Source of the DNA: Meconema thalassinum | Taxonomy: Eukaryota > Arthropoda > Insecta > Orthoptera > Tettigoniidae | DNA length: 64,000 bases | NCBI GenBank assembly: GCA_946902985.2 | Contig: OX336391.1 | Location: forward strand, 144,339,074 to 144,403,073 | Reading direction: 5' to 3' | Part shown: in pieces, positions 32,577 to 43,899 of the stretch | Layout: each line of letters starts with the position of its first letter | Position numbering within the stretch: position 1 is the stretch's first letter | Notes under the pieces: generated by a model | What the model saw: the letters and a program-made list of their open reading frames with translations, nothing else | Databases searched by the model: none | What the model was told of the DNA's origin: nothing | Program-made: the position numbers and the translations under genes

Positions 32577-32893
32577 GCCAAAGTCAACCCCTGGCACCAT
32601 CCAGCCCATGACGGGCTAAGGCCGACCAAGCGACCGCTGCCCAGCCATTTGGCCTGCAGATATTGGGGTGACGCGTGATCAGCGCGTCGGGTCCCCTCGG
32701 CCATTAATATTGGTATTCGTGATCGGGGTGCTGTCTCACTGTCAGACAGCTACTCAATTGTCCTCACGAGGCTGAGTGCACCCCGTTCCAACCCTCACGT
32801 CAGTTTTAAAATCCCTGACGGAGCCGGGGATCAAACCCGGGGCCTCCGGGTGAGAGGCAGGCGCGCTACCCCAAAACCACGGGGCCGGCTTAG
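32577..32893 (-). repeat. tRNA-derived SINE, family D, inserted in unit 3
   Basis: The minus strand starts GCCGGCCCCGTGGTTTTGGG with box B-like CCCCGGGTTTGATCCCCGGC. Unit sequence continues on both sides, and AGTCAGATG is present on both sides, consistent with a target duplication. Confidence 0.82.
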
Positions 32894-33640
32894 TCAGATG
32901 GAAATACTGAATCTGATCTCGTACAAGTGCGTTGTCATGGCAACGGCTCATCCCTCATCAATTTAGTAGTGTTGCCATGGCAACCTCTGATAGCTCTTGG
33001 CATTTTCTTATAATTCCGAAATCATTTTTCTCATCCCTTGGCATAATGGTGGGTCATATCAAAAATTCTTTCAGACAAAATTTTAGGTAATTATTAGGGG
33101 AATATTGTCCATTTTCTACGGTTTTGATATTGTGCCTATTAAGAGAGATATGATTAATGTTTCCCGAAAAACCCACTTTTTCCCACCCCTTTGGTCAATG
33201 GTTGGTGCTATAAAAAAAACTCTTCAAACATACATTTTTGGGCTTTATCCGACACATAGTATGAACGTTCAACGGATTCGATATTTCACATATTAAGAGA
33301 GTTATAGCAATATTTCACTTTTTCGAAAAAAGCCCCCCATTTTCACCCCCTTCGACCGATTTAGCCCAGTAACGAACTCGACCGAGATTTTATAGGTATA
33401 CATATTCGGTAAAAAGTGATTGGTGCAAAATTACGGCAGTTATCGTGTCCACAAGAAACTGATATGCATATATATATATATACACATATACATACATAAA
33501 TTATATATAAACTCTTGAACTGACGGTGGTTTTGGGGTCTGGGGGATGTGAAACGCGAAGATATGTCGAAATTTTCCGGAAGTCGAAACATGGGACCCTT
33601 TGCAATAGTTGGCTTTCTAATGAAATCTACCTAACAGACA

Positions 33641-33785
33641 TCACACACTAATACAGCCATCACAATTAGCACAGGTTATCAGACAGCTTCTACACACAGC
33701 CGAAGTACCCGGGGCTATATGACCGCGTTTTCGCAGCCCCTAAACTGAGGAACCAGCCAACCATCTCTGTGGTTAGCATGGACAA
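33641..33785 (-). repeat. SINE body fragment
   Basis: Contains the inverse of CTCAGTTTAGGGGCTGCGAA plus CAGGTTATCAGACAGCTTCT, text seen in SINE-C bodies and at 40600-40680. Confidence 0.5.
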
Positions 33786-33859
33786 AGGATCCACACGGAT
33801 ATCCGGTGGTTACCATGGCAACATGTGCTCATCATCTAGGCCTAGGGATTCTAGCTCAG

Positions 33860-34701
33860 TTAGGGTGACGTCCCGCATTTTATGGTATTTTGTAAATGTC
33901 CTGCGCGGGACGGCATTTGTCCCGCAATTGTTTTGTATTCTATCTGAACGAATTTTCGTCTTACTGTCATCGATTTTCACAATAGGCAACCGTCCTGCCA
34001 TCTAGCTTCAACTAAACATAGCGTAACCGTTGCCAACAGTATAATCTTTGAAAGTGCAAAGAAGCAGGTTATAGCCTAATGATAGTATCTTTGGAGAAAT
34101 GTTCCGGATGAGCCTACTAACTTCGAGTTATCATTAGTCCATGGCGAGTCCGTGGCGTGTGTGGCCATTTTGTAGCACGAAGCACATCAGCATAAACGTG
34201 GTGTATTAACTGGTGTTTTACTTTTTTAAGTTTTTGTGATTTATGCAATGGATTCGACGTCGGATAGTGATGATGACTGTACTTCTACTTCGTCACAAAA
34301 ATGGAATCCATCATTTAAACCCGAGAAGGCGAAAGGGAAAAATAAACGTGTGTGTTCATATAATTCAAAGTGGGAAGCCAACATGCCGTACTTATCTCCT
34401 GATCGTAGTAACGTGCACAAGGCGTTTTGCAAACTTTGCAAGAAGACGTTCAGTATTTCTCATGGAGGATTCTACGACGTGGTGAGACACAACAAAGGTC
34501 AAGAACTCTTGGTCAAAAAAGAAGGAAACTGGGAATACAATGCTTTTAAAAACGTTAAAATTGTTGTCGTTTTGAAATTACAGCTAAAAATGTAGCTGTC
34601 CCCCATAATTGTGGAATGTCCCCATTTTTGACTGTCTTGTCCCTCATTCCTCCCTTCAACAGTGGCCACCCTAACCTCCCTTCAACAGGTGGTCACCCTA
34701 A
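33860..34701 (+). mobile_element. Small TIR element carrying a zinc-finger ORF
   Basis: Inverted ends TTAGGGTGAC (33860) and GTCACCCTAA (34691-34700). The neighbourhood repeats GTCCCGC/GTCCC phrases typical of hAT-like ends. The right end is duplicated: CCTCCCTTCAACAGTGGCCA, then a second GGTGGTCACCCTAA. The target duplication is not resolved. Confidence 0.6.
34248..34595 (+). CDS. TTF/BED-type zinc-finger fragment, transposon-derived
   Basis: 115 codons starting MDSTSDSDD; the frame is open four codons further upstream, but this is the first ATG. An acidic, serine-rich start is followed by KRVCSYNSKWEANMPYLSP and then FCKLCKKTFSISHGG ... VVRH, a C-x2-C plus two-histidine arrangement of the kind at the N-terminus of many hAT-related transposases and their domesticated relatives. 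The frame stops soon after and no catalytic or C-terminal dimerisation domain follows. It may be a deletion derivative, a first exon, or a domesticated finger. DNA binding to its own termini is inference. Confidence 0.65.
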   Translation: MDSTSDSDDDCTSTSSQKWNPSFKPEKAKGKNKRVCSYNSKWEANMPYLSPDRSNVHKAFCKLCKKTFSISHGGFYDVVRHNKGQELLVKKEGNWEYNAFKNVKIVVVLKLQLKM

Positions 34702-35637
34702 GTTCAGTGGATGTTTCTGGTGACTGCTAATGAAGAGAAGAGATAGGTTAGTCATTATTGTAGTCTTAAGGGGATGAACAGCGAGGTCATCTGCCAAAGA
34801 GATAAGTTGCTAGGACACATGCTAAGACATCCAAGAATATCAAACTTAGTTATGGACGAAAGGATCGACAACAAGAACTGTAGTGGCAGATCAAGGTGGG
34901 CATGTTAAACAGATTGCCTCGGTTTGTGGTAGGTATGTAGAGATGAAACGATTAGCTGAGGACAGGGAGACGTGGAAAGCTGCATCAAACCAGTTAAAAG
35001 ACTGCAGATTGAAACAACAACAACATCAAGAGACATGTGTATATTATTCTAAGAGCATCTTACTTACTATTATTGAAAGTTAGTACGCCTATCGGCTGCG
35101 AAATATTCCGGACTTGTTGTGTTGAACTAAAAGTCATTCAAGTTACAATGGTCGTTCGATTTTTTTTTCTCCTAGCGTGTTGGAATGTAATTTTAAATAT
35201 TAGAAATCAGTTCTACCAGTTAGTGTCAATAAAAATCCCTAAAAAGTTACTAAATTCAAATGTCTTTTATTTCAAGTTCACGAGTGATGTAGATCTTCGT
35301 ATATGGGTTAGTTATTGTTTTTTTAAGGGGCGGAACTACGAGGTCATCTGCCCCTACGTATATGGGTACCAAGGCAACGAGGGTTTCAAAGTAGGACATT
35401 CCTTTGAATTAGACTACATCAATCATTGTTTCATGATAGCCTAATATTATTATTAATAATAATAGTAATAATATTACTTTCATTTGGAATAAATAAATGG
35501 TCCCCTACGGATATGAAGGAGATATGTAGGAAAATACGAACATTGTTCACCAAACATCCAATACACCACTAAAACTATTCTCATTCCTGAGCGTAGTAAA
35601 CATAGATAAAATTATTTCTCTTGAAAAACAAGATCTT
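34702..35637. other. Intergenic with two small hairpin repeats
   Basis: TTAAGGGGATGAACAGCGAG near 34770 and TTTAAGGGGCGGAACTACGA near 35330 are copies of a short GGGGC...GCCCC hairpin repeat. Frames at 34883-35083 and 35037-35444 show no domain. 34800-35000 resembles broken LINE C-terminal text ('LLGHMLRHPRI'). Confidence 0.45.
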
Positions 35638-36748
35638 CAGTAAAGAACATATAGCCTACTTTCTCCTAAATGCATGGGTATTGTTATAACTCTTTGTCCT
35701 TTTCAAGGAGTGTAATTGAATGTTGGTTGTAGTAGCTTGTTGAAATACAACGTGTTATACGGATACCAAACATGAATATGAGGTGCCCTTTGCTAGTGCT
35801 ACCGCTGTACAAAATTTTATTCAATTCGGTTTCATCGTGTTTGAATTGATATTGTGAATCGATTTGCACACATATATGGCCGCTATCTGCAAACTATTGG
35901 GCCGATAACAGTGTAGTTCAGTCAAAAGATGCTTCCCACTAAAATGTATGTTGTTGCAAAATTTGATAGAGATCAGATGATTAGGTTGGTCGTAATTTGA
36001 TTTAAGCTTTTAACATTTGGGTGGCCGCAATTACGTTTCCGTCAGTATGGCGACAATATAAAACATGACACTAAGTTGCCTTTTGCAAGTGCTACCTCTG
36101 TACCAAATTTCGTTTCATTCGGTTTCACCGTGTTTGAATAGATACGGGGAATCGATTTGCACACATGCATGGCCGCCTTTCGCAAATTATTGGGCTGATG
36201 ACCTTGTAGTTCGGTCAAAATATTCTTCGTACATAAAGATATAATGTTGCAAAATTTGGTAGAGATCGGATGATTAGGTTGGTCGTAATTTGATTTAAGC
36301 TTTTAACATTTGGGTGGACGCCATTACGTTTTCGTTAAGATGGCGGCGACATAAAACATGACACTGAGGTGCCCTTTATTTGTGCTACCTCTGCACCAAA
36401 TTTCGTTCAATTCGATTTAACCGTGTTTGAATTGATAGGGGGAATCGATTTGCACACAAACATGGTCACCATCTGCAAACTATTGGGCTGATGTCCTTGT
36501 AGTTTGGTCAATGGATGCTTCCCACATAAAGGTATGTTTCTGCAAAATTTGGTAGAGATCAACGGATTATGTAAGTCGTAATTTTATTTAAGCCTTGAAC
36601 ATTTGGGTGGCCGCCATTACGTTTCCGTCTAGATGGCAGCAGTATAAAATATGACACTGAGGTGCCCTCTGCTAGTGCTACCTCTGCACCAAATTTCGTT
36701 CAATTCAGTTTCACCGCGTTTGAATTGATAGGGGGGACAGACATTCAG

Positions 36749-36786
<38 letters not shown>

Positions 36787-36859
36787 GACACACAATTTTT
36801 CGACCTGTGTTGATCTCATAAGTCTACTTTCATTTTTTGCAAAAATTAAAAGTATGCTA
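35638..36859 (-). repeat. H2 terminal-hairpin repeat, copy a
   Basis: Begins with the reversed 3' hairpin (AACAAGATCTTCAGTAAAGA), then AGCCTACTTTCTCC and tandem ~300-bp monomers with GGTGGCCGCCATTACG-like and TACCAAATTTCGTTC blocks. A (CA)n tract lies at 36754-36792; the 5' end is near AGTATGCTA. Confidence 0.85.
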
Positions 36860-37190
36860 ATAACAATAATAATAGTCTAATAATAGTAAAAATAGGTATA
36901 ATAAAATAATAACAATAATAACATCCTAGAATGGAGGTTTATCAGTGTAGCGGGGGAACTATAACTTCTTCTTGTGACCTAAGATCCTCTTCACCTTTCA
37001 TCGCCCTATTTCCTGCCAAATCCCTCAAACGTCTTACGAGAGTTGAAGACATATCTTTTCTTTCTCTTTCAATTCCTTTTTTAATCTTTTGAAAGCTAGT
37101 GCAGTGAGTTCTCAGGTGCTATCGACAGTATTCTGAATCTTTTTTTCTCTTTCAATTCCTTTTTTTAATATTTTGAAAAGCCAATGCAGT
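36860..37190. other. Intergenic, AT-rich; duplicated 'GCAGTGAGTTCTCAG' block
   Basis: An AAT-rich tract, then two ~85-bp near-copies (37060-37140 and 37145-37205) at the head of the following LINE scrap. Confidence 0.5.
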
Positions 37191-37740
37191 GAGTTCTCAG
37201 TTGCGAGCGACAGTATTCTGAAGGAAATAAGTTTCTGTAGCGACGAAGCTCTCCCTACATCGCTCAGTATCTAGACCGACCTTGCTGTATGGAAGTGAGA
37301 GCTGGGTAGTTTCAGAATATCTGATACATAAGCTAGAGGTAACTGATATCAGGGTAGCACGAATGATGGCTGGGACAAATAATTGAGAGGACACTCGTAA
37401 TGAAGAGATAAAGGCTAAGTTAGAAATGAACACATTGGATGAAGCTGTTCGAATGAGCCAACTCTAATGGTGGGGTCATGTGTTGAGAATGGGGAACGGG
37501 CTATTACCTGAGAGGTTAATTAACTTGGCTGTAGAGGGTAAGAGAATCAGAGGTGGATGTAGGAGGCGATGGTTACATTAAGTGTAAAACGATTACAAGG
37601 CGAGAGTCATAGAAACAGAGGAGATCATAGTGTTAACAGCTAATAGGGGATCTTGGAAGCGACTTGCAGACTAGACTGGATGCTGAAGGCAAAATAGTCT
37701 CCAATGAAAATATATTTATGTATGCATATGTTTTGTTTGC
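37191..37740 (+). pseudogene. LINE 3' fragment (reverse-transcriptase C-terminal region)
   Basis: Broken plus-strand reading includes LLYGSESWVVS, KLEVTDIRVARMMAG, EAVRMSQL and WWGHVLRMGN, the connection region of arthropod endonuclease-reverse-transcriptase LINEs. Several stops interrupt it. A second copy with shared 3' end ACTGGATGCTGAAGG is at 62560-63118. Confidence 0.75.
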
Positions 37741-37809
37741 TTCCTATAAAAATGTTTTAAAAATAATTTCGGTTTATATTTGATTCTCCTTCGTATTGGG
37801 CCTATAAAT

Positions 37810-38220
37810 CATATAATCAAATGTTCTCGAAAGAGAATCAAAACGAGTATTGTCCGTTGAGCCATTATAATTAACACAAAAAGGTGATAAAAATGTCCAG
37901 CATAACTCAACATATTGCTAGCGTTTCGCCCCAGCGTGCCAATTGGGCTCAACAGACAATACTCATTTTGGTTCTCTTTCGAGAACATTTTATTATATTC
38001 AATGCCAAAGCAAGGTTTATTGTTTTGGAGTGGAGTTTTTGACTCCCGTGGTACACTGGCATGCTCGTGACGTGGCCACATATGTAGCGAGGCGTCTTGC
38101 ATGGCCTTCTCAATGTGTACCTGCTACGCCTCTTGGAAGGTGTGCCTATACCAACTGAAGAGCCCAATTGGCACGCTGGGGCGAAACGCTAGCAATGTGT
38201 TGAGTTATGCTGGACATTTT
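37810..38220. repeat. Hairpin element with two nested inverted pairs
   Basis: Outer arms of ~60 bp, AATGTCCAGCATAACTCAAC onward (37892-37950) and its near-perfect inverse at 38158-38220. A second pair, GTTCTCGAAAGAGAATCAAA (37823) and its inverse ending ~37987, overlaps them. A diverged copy lies in the LTR element at 13390-13700. Confidence 0.8.
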
Positions 38221-39670
38221 TAGCCTACTTTTCACATTTTGCAAAAATGAGGAAAAAGTAGACTTATGAGATCGGGCAAATGTGTGTCTGTCTGTCTGTC
38301 CTTCTGTCTGTTTGTCTGTCTGTCCTTCTGTCTGTCTGTCTGTCTGTCTTGCTGTGTGTGTGTCCCCCCCTATCAACTCCTAAACGGCTGCAGCAATCGA
38401 AACAAAATTTGGTAGGAGTAAAGATCTATACCTGAATATCTCACAGCCATATTTGAAAATGATGTCAGTGCTACCAACTGCTGAAAAATCGCCATTGAAA
38501 TTTGAGCTCCATGTTGGATATCTTGGAAGGTATAAATGGAAGCTATTTAAAAATTGGCACACGTATAGATAGTAATATTGCAGTTTAATTTCCAGGAGGC
38601 CATACATGGCAGTGTTGCCAAAATGATTATAAGCCTGCTGTTAGGTCAAAATTTTAAATGCATATTACTTCTACACTATCAATTGGATTTCAACCAAATT
38701 TCGTATGTGCTATGCGTACATAAACAGATATGACTGAGTGTATTCTTAAGTGCCATCAGGGCTGCCAACTGTTAATAAATGCTCTCAATTTTTTAAAATC
38801 CAAATACCCATATATCAGAAAGTATGCAAGTTGACAGCTTTAAACTATGCACACGTATAGTACCTGACATTCTATATTAATTTGGAGTAACGTATATACA
38901 TCAGTGCTACCAACATGATTCTAAGCCTGCTGAGAGGTCCGACTTTAAATACATGTAACTTATATACTATCAATTGGATTTCAATCAAATTTCTTATGTG
39001 CAATGTGTACCGTAACAGACATTACTATGCGCATTCTTAGGAGCAACCAGGCCTGCCAACTGTTAATAAATGCTGTCTCTATTCGTTTTTCTTAATATCA
39101 ATATATCAGAAAGTATCCAAGCCAACAGCTCTAAACTTTGCACACGTATAGTACCTGACATTCTAGATTAATTTGGAGTAACTTATAAACGTCAGTGCTG
39201 CCAACATGATTCTAAGCCTGTTGACAGGTCCAATTTTAAAATGCATGTAACTTCTATACTAACTAATGGATTTCATTAAAAATTGACACAACAATAGATC
39301 ATATTATTTCAGATTATTTCTGACCAATACATGTATGTCATTGGTGCCAACATGATTTTACGCGCGCTGTTAGATCCAATGTTTAACTGCATGTAACGTC
39401 CATGCTATCCATTGGACTTCAACCAAATTTTGTATTCTGTACCTTAAGAGATGGAACTAAGAATATATTCAGTCACCAGGGCTGCCAACTGTAGTTCTCT
39501 ATTGGGCTACATTATGCCAGGTATACAGTATTTCGAAATAATTCGAAATTTCGATATTACAAACTTAATTTAAGTCATTATTCTAGATAGATCCATATAG
39601 ATTAATCATTGCCATGGATCTTTAATTTTAAGAAAAGTAGGCTCTTTAGTTCGTCACGGAACTTCTTGTT
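38221..39670 (+). repeat. H1 copy d, full length
   Basis: Starts TAGCCTACTTTTCACATTTT with the full 5' hairpin, has a CTGT tract, four ~290-bp monomers, AAAAGTAGGCT, a 3' hairpin and CTTCTTGTTT. Confidence 0.9.
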
Positions 39671-40165
39671 TTATCACTTTTTGTGTTAAATACCTATAAA
39701 TCATAGCAATAATTAATTTTTAGTAAATGATCGACCAGAACAACTAAGCGTGCTAAGGTGGCCAGTTGGCCGCACTGTCTCCAAGTGTGATCAAACCTCT
39801 CTGTCCGGCCATCCTTGAAATGTTTTTATGTAGTTCCTCATTCTACAATTCCAGGAAAATGCCGGTATTATGCCTTCAAAAAGGTCACTGCTTGCTTTCA
39901 AATCCACACCCAGTCTCATTCAACTTCATGTATTGGTAAGGTTAATGTCACAGCTTAAAACCATCCAACCCCTGGAAAACTCATCTCACTTACCGAAGGA
40001 ACGGGAATAATTAAAATATGCGCAATTGCAAAACTTGTTTTATTGTTGTGTCTTATTTTAGGGCCTTGCGACATCGTGGTCATGTAGCCTAGTTCACTTG
40101 GGTGTGTGTGGAATTTGGGCGATAACCTGTATTATTGTGATGTCTGTTCTAGTGTGGGTATTTTT
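39671..40165. other. Intergenic, nothing recognised
   Basis: No frame or repeat signal, apart from SINE-like text starting near 40060. Confidence 0.4.
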
Positions 40166-40560
40166 AAACTGGGGATAGTGGCTTCGGTGGCGTAGTTGGT
40201 AGCATGCTGCGCTTCTATGTCCAAGGTCGCGGTTTCAAACCCGGCCGAAGAAGTCGGATTTTTTAAGAGCGTTAGAAATCCCTCAGTATGCCTTTCTTCG
40301 GAGGGGAAGTAAAGCCGGCGGTCGCATGTCATAGATTTATGGCATGATAAAGAACCTTCCACTAATTGCACTTGTGTGAAGCTAAATTATAGATCAGATT
40401 TTACTAACGCTCTTAGGTTCCAACGTCCGTCGCCAGGGGTCGACCGCGGTGGCATCTAGTAACCAAGTTCAGAACTAGTTCGTCGTTGACGGTGGCGTTT
40501 GGTGGCAAAAGTTGTATCTACTTGAAAAATCGAATGTCTGCAGTCCTTACTTGAATTAAA
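40166..40560 (+). repeat. SINE family B, most complete copy
   Basis: GGCTTCGGTGGCGTAGTTGG (box A) and GCGGTTTCAAACCCGGCCGA (box B), then the body. It shows the tRNA-like head that is truncated in other copies. Confidence 0.82.
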
Positions 40561-40780
40561 AACCGATAACACACACGTACAGCAATCACAGTTAATACCG
40601 GTTATCAGACAGCTTCTACACACACCCAAAGTACACGGGGCTTCATGACCGCGTTGTCGCAGCCCCTAAACTGGGGAACCAACCAACCAAATTGGGGAAG
40701 GAATTCGATTGTTCCAGCCCTGGATAATAATTTCTGGCGACAGTCCAGAATGCTAGCCGCTACACCACAAGGTGATTTTT
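40561..40780 (-). repeat. SINE fragment(s)
   Basis: Contains CGCAGCCCCTAAACTGGGGA and a minus-strand tRNA-like head (CTTGTGGTGTAGCGGCTAGC) at 40745-40775. Confidence 0.55.
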
Positions 40781-40800
40781 TAGCCTAATTTCAATTTTGA

Positions 40801-42374
40801 AACAAGATGTTCAGTAAAGAACATATAGCCTACTTTCTCCTAAATGCATGGGTATTGTTATAACTCTTTGTCCTTTTCAAGGAGTATGATTGAATGTTGG
40901 TTGTAGTAGCTTGTTGAAATACAATGTGTTATAGGGATATTAAACATGAATATGAGGTGCCCTTTGCTAGTGCTACCTCTGTACCAAATTTCGTTCCATT
41001 CAGTTTCACCGTGTTTGAATTAATAGGGAGAATCGATTTTGACACAAAGATGGCCGCCATCCGCAAACTATTAGGCGAATGACCTATTAGATTGGTCAAA
41101 GGATGTTCCCTCCATAAAGGTATGTAGTTGCAAAATTTGGTAGAGATCGGATGATTAGGTTAATCGTAATTTGATTTAAGCTTTGAACATTCGTGTGGCC
41201 GCCATTACGTTTCAGTCAAGATGGTGGCGATATAAATCATGACACTTAGGTGCCCTTTGCTAGTGCTACCTCTGTACCAAATTTCGTTCCATTCGGTTCC
41301 ACCGTGTTCGAATTAATAGGGGGAATCAATTTTGACATAAATATGGCCGCCACCCGCAAACTATTAGGCTAATAACCTATTAGATTGGTCAAAGGATGCT
41401 CCCTCCATAAAGGTATGTAGTTGCAAAATTTGGTAGAGATCGGATGATTAGGTTAATCGTAATTTGATTTAAGCTTTGAACATTCGTGTGGCCGCCATTA
41501 CGTTTCTGTCAAGATGGCGGTGATATAAAACATGACACTGAGGTGCCCTTTGCTAGTGCTACCTCTGTACCAAATTTCGTTCCATTTGGTTTCACCGTGT
41601 TTGAATTAATAGGGGGAATTGATTTTCACACAAAGATGGCCGCCATCCGCAAACTATTAGGCTTATGACCTAGTTATTTGGTCAATGGATGCTTCCTCTA
41701 TAAAGGTATGTTGTTGCAAAATTTGGTAGAGATCGGATGATTAGGTTAATCGTAATTTGATTTAAGCTTTGAACATTTGTGTGGCCGCCATTACGTTTCC
41801 GTCAAGATGGCGGCGATATAAAACATGACACTGAGGTGCCTTTTGTTAGTACTACCTCTGTACCAAATTTCGTTCCATTCGGTTGCACCGTGTTCGAATT
41901 AATAGGGGGAATCGATTTTCACACAAAGATGGCCGCCATCCGCAAACTATTACGCTGATGACTTATTAGTTTGGTCAAAGGATGCTCCCCCCATAAAGGT
42001 ATGTTGTTGCAAAATTTGGTAGAGATCGGATGATTAGGTTAGTCGTAATTTGATTTAAGCTTTGAACATTTGTGTGGCAGCCATTACGTTTCCGTCAAGA
42101 TGGCGACGATATAAAACATGACACTGAGGTGTCCTTTGCTAGTGCTACCTTTGTACCAAATTTCGTTCAATTCGCATTCACCGTGTTCGAATTGATAGGG
42201 GGGGACAGACATTCAGAGTACACACACTCACACACACACAGACACACACACACACACAGACACACACACAGACTCACACACACACATACACACACACAGA
42301 CAGACACACTTTTTTCGCCCTGTGTTGATCTCATAAGTCTACTTTCATTTTTTGCAAAAATCGAAAGTAGGCTA
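40801..42374 (-). repeat. H2 copy b, longest body
   Basis: AACAAGATGTTCAGTAAAGA at the left; about five ~300-bp monomers, each with AAATTTGGTAGAGATCGGAT and GTGGCCGCCATTACGTTT; a CA/CAGA tract at 42220-42308; ends AAAGTAGGCTA. The frame at 42072-42425 is repeat sequence. Confidence 0.9.
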
Positions 42375-43895
42375 AAAAATAGGCTTATGAGATCACCTTT
42401 TGTCCGTGTGTGTGTGCGTGTGTGAGTATGTGCGTGAGAGAGAGAGAGAGAGGTGTGTGTGTTTCCCCCTAATAACTTCTAAACGGCTGGAGCGATTTCA
42501 ATGAAACTCGGTAAGTTCATAGCACTATTTCGGAAAACCCCGACCGTGCCCTTCAAATTTTGTTATGTCTCACCAATCCAACATGGCGGCTGTGCGAATT
42601 ATTTAACCAACATTCAATATCTCCGAAACTATTCCCGATATCACCTTGGATTTTTTTACGGTGATAAAGGGAACTACTAGAAGTTTACCTATGTGATTTT
42701 TGAAAAACTGGTAACTACAAAACCAACATGGCGGCGACGCGAATTTGCGACTTTTAAATAGACGTTTCTCGCGATTTAACCAACCAAAAGCAATAAAACT
42801 TGGTACAGTATATGTTTAAACACATTGCAATGCACCGACATCTAAATTGGTTCAATTGTTTACATAACCACAAGATGGCGGATGTGCGAAATATTTCACC
42901 GGCATTCTATATCTCTGAAACTATTAGTGGTATCACCCTGATATATTGTACGGAGATAAAGGACACTACTGGAAGTTTACTCTATAAGACTTTCAAAAAC
43001 CAGTTAACTACAAAACGAACATGGCGGCCAAGCGAATTTTAAAATTTTAAATAGACCTTTCTCGCGATTTAATGTTCCAAACGCAATGACATCTGGTACA
43101 AGAATTGTTTATACACATCGTAATGCACTGGTATCTAATTTAGTTCAATTGTTTACATAACCTCAAGATGGCGCCTGTGTGAATTTTAAAATTAAGTTTT
43201 TATTTCTTGTGTCGTAATCATGCGATCGAAGTGAAAGTTTGAATAATGAACCTACGCAATAATTTTCCTTTAATGGTGCATAACTCTATGGCCTATACAT
43301 ATAACAATCCATCATGGCGACCATCCGAAAGATTTAGACGGCTCTGAATATCTACGAATCTATTATAGTAATCAAACTGAATATTTTCATGTTCATAGGG
43401 GCTGTGAACTTAAGTTCACCTATAGGACTTTAAATCACCTGGTGATCACAAATCCAACATGGCGGCGACGCGAAGTATATATATTCACATGGACGTTTCT
43501 CGCAATTTAACCATCCGAGTGCAGTGAAAATTGGTACAGTAAATCCTTATACGAATGTTAATCCACTGGCATCTAATGTATTTCAATTGTTTCCATAACC
43601 ACAAGATGGCAGCTGTGCGAAATTTTAAAATCTCCTTGTTACTTCTTGTGTCCTAATCATGCGATTGAAGTTTAAATGCTACACGTACACGATAATCTTC
43701 ATGTAACAGTACATAACTCTAGGACCTACATACATAAAATCCAACATGGCGACCATCCGAAATATTTCGTCGGTTCTCAATATCTACGTATCTATTACAG
43801 CAATCAAACTGAAATTTTGTATGTAGATAGAGGCAATTAACATAAGTAGGATGTATGAAAATAGGCTGTCTAGTTCCTCACGGAACTACTTGTTT
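42375..43895 (+). repeat. H3 copy b, head-to-head with H2 copy b
   Basis: Starts AAAATAGGCTTATGAGATCA, lacking the left arm of the 5' hairpin. A GT/GA tract is followed by monomers with CAACATGGCGGC and ATAACCACAAGATGGCGG blocks, then CTAGTTCCTCACGGAACTAC and TTGTTT. Confidence 0.88.
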
Positions 43896-43899
43896 GTAT

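Larger units (their letters stand above)
29967..33640. repeat. Three tandem copies of a ~1.1-kb unit
   Basis: Units start at TTGGTTCCTCAGTTTAGGGG near 29967, 31083 and 32170 and end with GAAATCTACCT. Each contains an inverted SINE-B, the block TTGCCATGGCAACC, TTTTCACTTTTTCGAAAAAA-like text and the reverse of MFRLPENFDISSRF. Unit 2 lacks the TATATACACATATACATACA segment; unit 3 carries a 315-bp SINE-D insertion. The repeated short frames are not genes. Confidence 0.88.

Noticed and set aside
34883..35444. Two plus-strand frames after the zinc-finger element as its continuation
   Set aside because: No hAT catalytic or dimerisation motif, and the TIR at 34691-34701 ends the element before them.
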